Translations under genes and position numbers: made by a program
Shown here: piece by piece, positions 19,822-26,660 of the stretch
Numbering within the stretch: the first letter of the stretch is position 1
Layout: each line of letters begins with the position of its first letter
Source: Penium margaritaceum
Lineage: Eukaryota; Streptophyta; Zygnematophyceae; Desmidiales; Peniaceae
DNA length: 26,660 nt
Reading direction: 5' to 3'
Assembly (NCBI GenBank): GCA_023375785.1
Contig: SZWC01004806.1
Coordinates: 71,863 to 98,522, forward strand
Notes under the pieces: generated by a model
What the model was told of the DNA's origin: nothing
Databases searched by the model: none
What the model saw: only the letters and a program-made list of their open reading frames with translations

Positions 19822-20760
19822 TCACCAGGCACAGCGGCTCAGTGAGAACAGCGGTAGGAGAGTCGCAGCAGCTGAGGAGGCGACAACTGCAACAGTAGCT
19901 GAAGCGGAGAGAATGAGCCAGGCTACTCCTGTTAGCGCTGCAGCTGATAGGGTGGAGACGGCTGCAGTGGTCGCGATCAATAGCTGTATGTGACGATTCC
20001 CTGAAGATGAAGAGGAGGGTAAGGATGAAGCATGTACTGTGGAGGTGTGGATAGAGTCAACTGCTTTGAAGAGCGCTGTGGCGGCTGCAGCTGCTGCTGA
20101 CGCAATTGCGTTTGCTACTGCAGCAATCTGAGTAACTATGTTCACAGTAGCAGCTGCCAAAGGTCCCTGATCAACTGTAGCCACGGTGTAAGTGTCAATG
20201 GCTCTACCTGTGGTAGTGGTAGCTTGTGCACGTGCGGCACGTGCAGTGGCTGCAAAAGTAGATGCCACAGCAGCACTAGACACAAGTGCAGCCCGCAGAG
20301 CTGTCAGAGTATGAGGAGGCAAAGAGGATGCTGACTCTGCAACTAATGCGGCTGGAGATGCGACACGACGCGAAGCAGGAGCCCCTGATGCCGCTGCCGC
20401 AGAGGGTGAAGCGGCGCCACAAGGAGCAGCACGACGGCGTTCTTGGCGCGTCCTATGGAAAACGGGTGGGCTTACTGGTGAGTGAAGAGGTCGGTGATCA
20501 CGTGGTGGCACCATAGCTGGTTCATTCAGCGCCATCGGAGAGTCGTCAGCGGCTGACTCGCAGTGGGCTGCGTAGTCCCTTGCGTCGGCCCACTCGTAGT
20601 AAGCGAGGTCGTAGTCCTCACCGGGGTGATATCCCGGGCTGCTGCGACAGACCCTCGACCACACCTCCCTCTCCGCACGCTCCTCGTAGTACGCGAGCTC
20701 CCTGTCAATGCGGACACGCTCCCGCACTGCTGTGGGTGACCTAGGGATAGGCTCCGTCAT
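19822..20760 (-). CDS. Leader ORF upstream of gag (element B), Ala-rich
   Basis: An uninterrupted 312-codon ORF starts at ATG 20760 and ends 177 nt before the gag ATG. The first 100 residues are charged, with two AYYE motifs (ELAYYEERAEREVW and DLAYYEWADARDYA); the rest is strongly Ala/Ser/Thr/Val-rich with a hydrophobic C-terminal stretch (ALTGVAWLILSASATVAVVA) that could span a membrane. I recognise no family. It lies between PBS and gag on the same strand, where standard copia elements have only a short leader. Element A has a smaller Ala-rich ORF in the same place. It may be a real accessory protein or a triplet-rich leader that happens to be open. GTGAGC at its end resembles a splice donor, but the nearby acceptors do not join it in frame to gag. 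Confidence 0.5.
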   Translation of the reverse strand: MTEPIPRSPTAVRERVRIDRELAYYEERAEREVWSRVCRSSPGYHPGEDYDLAYYEWADARDYAAHCESAADDSPMALNEPAMVPPRDHRPLHSPVSPPVFHRTRQERRRAAPCGAASPSAAAASGAPASRRVASPAALVAESASSLPPHTLTALRAALVSSAAVASTFAATARAARAQATTTTGRAIDTYTVATVDQGPLAAATVNIVTQIAAVANAIASAAAAAATALFKAVDSIHTSTVHASSLPSSSSSGNRHIQLLIATTAAVSTLSAAALTGVAWLILSASATVAVVASSAAATLLPLFSLSRCAW

Positions 20761-21247
20761 AGGTGGAGACGCCAGTGTGCCGAACGCTGGGCCGCCTGAG
20801 AGGCAGCCTGAGGTGCTTAGAAGTGTGTGTGGACAGGCCTCAACTGGTCAGGTTGGCGCTGCTGCTGCAAGGGTTGTGAGCGGAGGAAAGGCTGCAAGTG
20901 TGGTGCCGGAGGATAGTGGTGCAAGACATGACCGCACTTTGTAGAGTGAGGATGCGTGTGAGCCACTATGAAGAAGATGGATGCACAACTCCCGGCAAAG
21001 TGGAGCAAGGTTCGGCACCACCACGTGGCGGTGCCTTCGTGCGTGCGTCGGTCGCAGCAGGGATAGAGCACACCGTGATCCACGGGTGCGATATGAGCAG
21101 CTGCACAGAGCAGCGGCTGCTGTTGCGGCCTCAAACTGCCACAGACGCGGGGTTGTGGCTTGCGCGGGATCACTCGCCACATAGAAGTGGCCCCAAGAGT
21201 GTTCACGAGGTCTCAGGAGTGTCGAGATGAGGAGGGATGGCCCTCCT
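20761..21247 (-). other. Leader between PBS and the leader ORF (element B)
   Basis: About 490 nt after the PBS. Short frames exist on both strands, none convincing. I see no repeat array or known motif. Confidence 0.4.
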
Positions 21248-21259
21248 GCTCTGATACCA
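21248..21259 (-). other. Primer-binding site of element B (tRNA-iMet)
   Basis: Minus-strand TGGTATCAGAGC, identical to that of element A. It lies at, or up to 11 nt after, the LTR end. Confidence 0.93.
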
Positions 21260-21853
21260 ATAGGCAGCCGTGATTGTTAAGCAAGCAAGCAAGCAAGTAG
21301 CAATCAACGGGAGAAACCGCGGATCGGGGACAAGCTCACGTTGAAGAGAGTGAGAACTCACAACAAGTTGGTTAGCCACAAGTGAGCGAATTGCTAAGAG
21401 CCGGTTGACCGGGCCACCCACGCGAACCACTCGATGTGGGGCCCGGACGTCACCCCGGGATCGAACCTGACCCTGGAGCGAACGAGCTCCAGGCTGTTTC
21501 TCACATGCCAGTGTAAACCGTATGTTTGGTCCCGTGGGATCAGCAACCCGGTACACTACACTGGAAGCATGCGAGTGTGTAGCAACCAGTCAAACCACAA
21601 ACATGCATGTCTACAAAAGTATCCCCCATTTTGGCATGTAGCATTATCACTAAACTAAGGCTTGTTGTGAGAACAGCGTTGGTGTTGTGGCCACCACCCT
21701 GTAACTTGATGGCGTCACCACCACTGAGGGCCCCATGCTGTGTCACAGTCTTGCACCGGAGAGCCTTAGTCAAGATCAATCACCTGCAGTGGTGAGGTGG
21801 GTGTGTGTGGGGAGACAAGAGGGCAGTTGCGTGTGTCATGACCATAACCAACA
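21260..21853 (-). repeat. 5' LTR of element B
   Basis: It starts (minus strand) TGTTGGTTATGG at 21853 and ends near 21260-21271, where AACAATCA gives a TG...CA pair. Inside are a four-copy GCTT run (21282-21297), a perfect 8-bp hairpin CCTGGAGC/GCTCCAGG (21472-21493) and GGTTCGATCC (21458-21467 on the minus strand), a match to the pol III B box. Its outer end abuts the truncated 5' LTR of C. Confidence 0.8.
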
Positions 21854-22377
21854 CCCAGGTGGTACCGGTGCGTCGTATGGTGGTGAACTACCAGCTTGGA
21901 GCTGGTAGTTCTGGACGTTGTCTGGGACCTTCCACAGTTTTTCTGCAGCAATGAGTTTATCGGTGGACTGGCCGTGGGCCCAATTTGCATGTTTTTTCAT
22001 TGTGTGTCCACCGTTTGATGCCGGATGCATGCATGTCACCAGTCGTAGCGTCTGACTTGTGATTATGCACGTCTAGGTTCAGACGACGTAGCATTCTGAC
22101 ATGTCTAGCCTGAGTTACGGCCAAAACAGTGGTTTTGGGCCGGCTTTAGGACAGACCATGCGCTGTCGCGTGCGACACCCGCTGTGCGACGTGGCAGGTA
22201 CTTATGCCATGGACTTCTCATTTGTCCTTTCTCTCTACAAATGCTATTGAAGCATTATGACACTTTGCCTCCTAGCCAGACCCTTGCCGTTGAGTGTATG
22301 ATTTGTGACTGTCGTCACCGTCTAACCAGGCATTTACACCTAGTCAGCGGTTGTGTCGCTAGGAAGCTTTCTTATCA
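21854..22377 (+). repeat. 5' LTR of element C, cut by element B
   Basis: It matches 24965-25509 along its length, for example CCAGCTTGGAGCTG, TTGCATGTTTTTTCATTGTG, TGAGTTACGGCC and GTACTTATGCCATGGAC. It begins at the CCCAG that corresponds to 24965-24969, 87 bp into the 3' LTR. It ends with CA just before the PBS. Confidence 0.9.
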
Positions 22378-22389
22378 TGGTATGAGAGT
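22378..22389 (+). other. Primer-binding site of element C, mutated
   Basis: TGGTATGAGAGT differs at two positions from TGGTATCAGAGC and lies directly after the LTR. Confidence 0.8.
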
Positions 22390-23470
22390 GGCGAGACAGT
22401 TCTCATAGAGTTGTGCAGCAGTGAGGCAGCAGAGCAGCAGCAGTGAGCGTCACCACTGTCTCCGAATCACTAGGACCTGTCCACGTCACCCGACTGCCGG
22501 CAACGTCACCCATCCTCAGCACGTGAGAGTGCAGCAGCAGCAAGCGCTAGCAGCAGCAGGCGGCAACTGCAGCAAGCGGCAGCCGCTAGCAGCTGCTGGC
22601 ATTAGCGCTAGCACCAGCGGTAGCAAGCTGCAGCCGAAGCAGGCGGGGATGGGCAGCAGTAGCAACAGCTCGTTCTTCCTGATCCATGATCAAACTCTCC
22701 ATGAGATCCACAGTTGAAAGACTTGTAGCTTCTTTCTTCATACGTCCGTTAGAAGAACAAACTGTGATTCAACCAGCATAAATTGTTCAAGCATTTGAAC
22801 AACTTTGTAAACTTGATTGAACTTGTGTTTGCTCAGTGGATTTAGTCTACCCATGCTAAAGCTTTATACGGATTTGATGTGCAGCAGGAGCAGCACGCAG
22901 TAGCGCTGCGCAGCGGCGACAGGCAGCAGCCGCAGCAGGCGGTGGCGAGCAACAGCAACAACAGTAAGCAGCAGCGCACAGTAGCGGCAGCATTGACCAG
23001 TACAGTAGCAACAGCAGCGCGCAACACTAGCAGCGCGTAGCAACGGCAACGCATAGTAGTAGCAGCAGCAGCGTGCAGCAGCGCCGCAACACAACAGCTG
23101 CCACCGCTGCATAAGCAGTTATGCGGCTGTTGTTGCAGGCGCAGGCGCAGCAGCACCAGCAGCCGAGCGGGAGCTGCCACGAAGCTTCCGCACAGCTTTT
23201 GCGTGATTGCCGCGGAGCAGTCGCCCAACAGCCGCGAGGATTGTCAACCATGAAAAAGGAAAAAAGGAAAACTGGGTTGATGTCAGCATTACATTGCTGT
23301 CGTCATCAGGTAAGTAATGACGTCAACATACCCCTGCTGATATCAGCACTTGCCTTCGTCAAAGTTTGGGGTCGGGAAGTCAAAAGCTGCCAGCATTTCA
23401 ACTCTTCAAGAACCGCAGACAATTTTGCAATCCAACTGGGTTGACATCCCGGTCCATATTAAGCACTGAC
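22390..23470 (+). other. Triplet-rich 5' leader of element C
   Basis: GCA/CAG-rich tracts at about 22410-22660 and 22880-23190 flank an ordinary A/T-richer segment (22670-22870). A purine tract (23250-23270) and a cluster of TGATGTCA/TGACGTCA-type sites follow (TGACGTCA at 23318-23325, 146 nt before gag). CAG/GTAAGT at 23307-23315 is a perfect splice-donor consensus, so a leader intron is possible. ORFs on both strands here follow from the triplet pattern and are not called. Confidence 0.65.
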
Positions 23471-24877
23471 ATGGCTTCAACTGGTGACAAGAGCAAAGGA
23501 CCACGAGATCCCTCTTCCTCATCATCAAGGGTCATGAGCCAACGCTCGCAAGCTATTGAGGACATGCGGAGTCAGCAGGATGAGATGCGTTGCCTGTAGT
23601 AGCACCAGACCGACGCCATCCGCACGCTCACTGATCAGTGCATGGCCCCAGAGCAGACCTATGAGGGAGTCGACGGTGTCACACCTGTTGCACAGCAGTC
23701 AGCATTTACACTAAGGAGAGGAGCAGGTTAGGACCCGCCACTTCTTGATCCTTTGGATGAGGACCCTGTCATGCCAGGTATGGAGGGTGACACTCCCTAG
23801 AGGGAGATTCACGTACTTCAAGAGCATCTCCATCAGCAGTAGACACGTTCCGGTTCCCTATTCCCGGAGATTCGATCCTCGCCTGATCCCTACCTTGGCA
23901 AATTTCCTCGTCCCAGTGTCTTCTCCATCCCTCGTCCTTCCCAGCCCGTGGTTGCTCTCCCTATGGAGCGGCTACTTGAGGACTTCGAGATACGGCCCCC
24001 ACGATATGCCAGCGAGGACGGCTTTGACTGCTAGGAGACCCTCTTCCAGGTCTCAGCCACTTTAGAGGGAGTCTGGCCCTACTATACTAGTCCATACCAG
24101 GTTACGGACCGTGCTCAGGTGCTGACTGCGGCTCGGGCGATGCGCGGACTCCTTTACGCCATGCCACGTGAGACTCTCGTGGACTTTCGCCCTTTCCTTG
24201 GAGAGGCCAGCACAAGTTCGGTTGCGGATCCACATCGGGGCTGGGACCTAGCATTGTCCCTGCTTGCCGCAAAGACACACGCCAACCACGCGGCTCAGAT
24301 TCCTACCTTGTACTCCCTTTGTCAGGGACTTGTAGAGTCCACAGCCGATTACTGGTGGCGTGCAATGCGCATCTACACGTGTCTTGGGACCTCAAGAGGT
24401 ACACAGTTGTGGGGGCTTTGCACGCTCATGATTGGAGTTTATCTTGAGCACGCAGATATCTTCTCGGGGTACAGCGACGCTGTGCTCAAGCCCTTCTCCA
24501 CCTCTCTTCAACTTCCTGCTTGGGCGCATCAGTTATTCCTCTAGGTGACTTCCACCTGCGAGGCAGCCGTGGCCCAGCACAAGAGTCCCCTTGCTGTAGC
24601 GATCATCGCGTCGCTGTCGACTCCCCTCTTGCAGTTCAGTTCTCCATTCTTTGGCACACCCTCCTCTTCCCCTTCCACCCCGGCTACCCCGACTCAGATG
24701 CAGAGTGTGGCAACCTAGAAAGAAGGGCAAGAAGAAGCGTGGTTCGGGCCAGCAGCAGTCGTAGAAGCAGCAATCATCCGGCAGTACCCATGGACGTACT
24801 GTCCACTGCTACAACTGTGGCGGCGCTTATCGCTACACCGAGTGTATGGACATGCGTACACGCGGGTCATGGGGGAG
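23471..24877 (+). pseudogene. gag: Gag of element C, broken almost only by TAG
   Basis: ATG 23471 gives MASTGDKSKGPRDPSSSSS. The frame holds TAG at 23597, 23600, 23729, 23798, 23840, 24032 and 24542, with no TGA or TAA. A Gag core is suggested by TLEGVWPYYTSPYQVTDRAQ, HRGWDLALSLLAAKTHANHA and STADYWWRAMRIYTCL. Near 24710 the frame shifts by one; the new frame shows KKGKKKRGSGQQQS, a TAG at 24762, and HCYNCGGAYRYTEC, a damaged zinc knuckle (His replaced, spacing one short). The ending directly at the PPT shows that no pol follows. Membership in the copia Gag family is likely but rests on layout and short motifs. Confidence 0.7.
24871..24877 (+). other. Polypurine tract of element C
   Basis: GGGGGAG directly followed by TGTTGTG at 24878, the LTR start. 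Confidence 0.85.
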
Positions 24878-25509
24878 TGTTGTGATTTGTGACGTTCCTA
24901 TCAACCTGACAGTTTACCATGACCACTCGGTTGTGTCCATACCCATGCAGATCCCAGATGCTGACCCAGATGGTATCGGTGCACCATCTAGTGGTTGAAT
25001 ACCAGCTTGGAGCTGACCGACAACCGCCCCAGAGTTCTAGACGCTGTCTTGGACCTTCTGCAGTTTTGGTGCACCACGTAGGAGTCTATCGGTTGACTGG
25101 CCGTGGGTTTGATTTGCATGTTTTTTCATTGTGTGTCCATTGTTTCATGCCGGATGCATGCATGTGACCACTCGTAGCGTCCGACTTGTAATTTTGCACG
25201 TCTAGGTTTAGACCGTGTAGCGTTCTGACATGTCTACGCTGAGTTACGGCCATAACAGTGGTTTTGGACCGGTTTTAGGACAGACCTTGTGCTGCTGCGT
25301 GTGACACCCCCCGTGCGCCGTGGTAGGTACTTATGCCATGGACCTGTCATTTGTCATTTCTCTCTGCAAATGATATTAAAGCATTCTGACACTTTGCATT
25401 GTGTCTCCTAGCCGGACCCCTGCCGTTGTGTGTACGACTTGTGACTGTTGTCACCGTCTAACGCCTAGTCAGTGGCTGTGTTGCTAGGAAGCTTCCACGC
25501 ATCTCATCA
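24878..25509 (+). repeat. 3' LTR of element C
   Basis: 632 bp, TGTTG...TCATCA. Comparison with the 5' LTR shows many CG-to-TG/CA changes, for example GCGTCC/GCGTCT, GCGTGTG/GCGTGCG and GCGTTC/GCATTC. TATTAAAGCATT near 25374 may belong to the polyadenylation region. Confidence 0.88.
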
Positions 25510-25530
25510 CACATTCCCCTCGTTTCGGGC

Positions 25531-25733
25531 AATAAGCCCCATCCGTCCATCCGTCAAAACGATATGCCCACTTCACCCCTCCACCAGAGTGATAAGCCCC
25601 ATCCGTCCCTCGACCAGAACAATAAGCCTCATCCACCCATCTATCAGAAGGATAAGCATCATTTGCCCCTCCGCCAGAACAATGAGCACCATCCGCCCTT
25701 GTCCTAGAACAATAAGCCCCACGAACCCCTCGG
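25531..25733 (+). repeat. 30-bp minisatellite, 6.7 copies
   Basis: Units start at 25531, 25561, 25591, 25621, 25651, 25681 and 25711 (last one partial). The consensus begins AATAAGCCCCATCCGTCCCT and ends in CCAGAAC. No unit changes length. On the plus strand it encodes a 10-residue unit like RTISPIRPST within an open frame 25472-25795 that starts inside the LTR, so coding is doubtful. It begins 21 nt after the LTR end. Confidence 0.92.
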
Positions 25734-25965
25734 AAATTTCAACCTCTTTATGTGACGTCATATTGTTCATTTTGTGTTGTAGAAGGGTGACCTAGTATTA
25801 TTATTTCACTTTTCTAAGGTTTTGCAGTTGATTTCGTGCATGCACACGAAGTTTACGTATGCGTGTTACACCATACCGTGTGATGGCAAAAAAAAAATAG
25901 CTATGTTCTGAACAATTGTTGGTTGAACTCAGTTCTTGTGCTATTTAGTTGGGGGTATGTCGTAG
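25734..25965. other. AT-richer flank without a recognised gene
   Basis: It contains an A9 run near 25888. I see no ORF, repeat or RNA gene. Confidence 0.5.
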
Positions 25966-26199
25966 TCTGCAACATGGTTCTATTTCCATTGGGTTTCTGA
26001 CGTTCCACTGACCGAATATCTGCATGGCCGTCTTAACAACGTCAAAGTTATCCTCTTCAACATCAAAACACCACCTGCTCGAGCCTGGGAGATGAGCTGG
26101 CGGGCGTTCATGCACTGGCATCTATACGTGTTGCCGAACCTCACACTTGCCATGCCACCTCAGCAAGGGGTAAGCAGGCCAATTAGACTGCGCCGATGA
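25966..26199 (+). other. Possible exon or coding remnant
   Basis: 78 open codons between TAG 25963 and TGA 26197, with a protein-like composition rich in Trp, Leu and His: WFYFHWVSDVPLTEYLHG, NNVKVILFNIKT and AWEMSWRAFMHWHLYVL. It lacks the low-complexity bias of the neighbours. GGGTAAGC at 26167-26174 holds a GT donor consensus, so the piece could end there as an exon. I do not recognise the family; a TE fragment is equally possible. Confidence 0.25.
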
Positions 26200-26240
26200 A
26201 CCCTTGACAGTTGTCCGTCTTGCAACTGTGATGGCACCCT

Positions 26241-26645
26241 ATGAAGAGGGGATGTTGCCATGCCACTGTCACATCCTTGCAATCGCCGCTCGCCATGGAC
26301 ATGCAAAAGGCTACGAGAAAGGACGGTCTCAAATCTGGTCCGCCGGACGAGAAAGATATGCGTAAGGATAGAAGACTGTGTCCTGGAATGAACGGATCAG
26401 CGGACATGTCCTTCATCCTACGTGTCAACCCACCCCTCGCTCGTCCGACAAGGGGACGCGATGTTTTGGCAGGGTCCCAGTCAGCTCAATCCAGTCTCTT
26501 TCGCTCTCACTTTGTTGTCGTTGATGCCGTCATCGCGGCCTCCAATGATGCCGCTACTCCAGTTGCGTCCCACGTGAGCTCAGGATGGTGGACTAAGTCG
26601 TACAGCACACCGATAAGCCTATTCAGGAGGATAGATGGGAAATAG
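26241..26645 (+). CDS. 134-codon ORF, no recognised domain
   Basis: ATG 26241 to stop 26643-26645. The N-terminal half is basic and polar (MQKATRKDGLKSGPPDEKD), the C-terminal half Ala/Ser/Val-rich (FVVVDAVIAASNDAATPVAS). No repeat, signal peptide or motif is evident. A shorter frame on the other strand overlaps it. It may be a chance ORF in this moderately GC-rich flank. Confidence 0.2.
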   Translation: MKRGCCHATVTSLQSPLAMDMQKATRKDGLKSGPPDEKDMRKDRRLCPGMNGSADMSFILRVNPPLARPTRGRDVLAGSQSAQSSLFRSHFVVVDAVIAASNDAATPVASHVSSGWWTKSYSTPISLFRRIDGK

Positions 26646-26660
26646 AGGTTGCCATTTTTT

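Larger units (their letters stand above)
13556..21853 (-). mobile_element. Element B: Ty1/copia retrotransposon, moderately decayed
   Basis: From right to left: 5' LTR, exact PBS, 1.6-kb leader with a long ORF, gag, protease, integrase, Ser-rich linker, RT, RNase H, PPT, and only 27 bp of the 3' LTR before element A begins. It has four TAG, two TGA and one TAA in the polyprotein plus two or more frameshifts, but the protease Asp, RT YIDD and the second Asp and Glu of integrase are intact. It is the best template for reading A. Two assembly joins lie in it (13748-14000, 17109-17579). Confidence 0.9.
21854..25509 (+). mobile_element. Element C: gag-only LTR retrotransposon
   Basis: 5' LTR, PBS, triplet-rich leader, gag with basic region and zinc knuckle remnant, PPT, 3' LTR, and no protease, integrase or RT between gag and PPT. 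This fits the TR-GAG class of non-autonomous plant elements, which need pol from another element. The LTRs differ often, largely by transitions, so the insertion is old. Its 5' LTR lacks the first 87 bp, where element B is inserted. Confidence 0.82.

Noticed and set aside
19774..19825. A 52-nt intron (GTGAGC to GTGTAG) joining the B leader ORF to gag
   Set aside because: The donor and pyrimidine tract look good, but the nearby AG acceptors (52, 67 and 82 nt) all give a frame that does not enter gag.
21440..21500. A functional tRNA gene on the minus strand
   Set aside because: Only the T-arm/B box part is convincing; no matching A box, anticodon arm or 7-bp acceptor stem could be laid out.
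25472..25795. A 107-codon gene with RxISPIRPS repeats
   Set aside because: It begins inside the C LTR and consists mostly of minisatellite; no independent support for coding.

Overview
This looks like nuclear DNA from a plant or a streptophyte (charophyte-like) alga, in a silenced, transposon-filled stretch. I see no host gene that I can name. The evidence is Ty1/copia-type polyprotein remnants, primer-binding sites matching the plant-type initiator-Met tRNA complement (TGGTATCAGAGC), polypurine tracts running into TGTTG long terminal repeats (LTRs), and a decay pattern of cytosine loss at CAG/CTG and CG sites that fits plant-style CHG and CG methylation. The species cannot be fixed from the sequence.

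Layout. (D) 1-4480, plus strand: a 1-kilocodon frame broken almost only by TAG, with three in-frame copies of an 80-residue unit, then PPT-like sites, a probable LTR start at 3815 and six copies of an unexplained 49-nt motif. 4481-4910 holds a direct repeat with a hairpin. (A) 4911-13555, minus strand: a heavily decayed copia element with gag, protease, integrase, RT and RNase H in order, its catalytic residues lost. (B) 13556-21853, minus strand: a better preserved copia element with a long leader containing an intact 312-codon alanine-rich ORF. (C) 21854-25509, plus strand: an element with LTRs and gag but no pol. 25510-26660 is flank with a 30-bp minisatellite and two weak ORFs.

The elements are nested. 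The outer end of A lies 27 bp inside the 3' LTR of B, and the outer end of B lies 87 bp inside the 5' LTR of C. In B, gag would form particles, protease would cut the polyprotein, RT/RNase H would copy the RNA from the tRNA primer, and integrase would insert the DNA. C could only have moved with pol supplied by another element. No element is autonomous as written.

Four assembly joins (N at 7820, 9623, 13802-13946 and 17344) are flanked by identical copies of 307, 267, 54 and 235 bp. These are almost certainly unmerged contig overlaps, so about 1 kb of the window is counted twice. A fifth N (3852) shows no such duplication.
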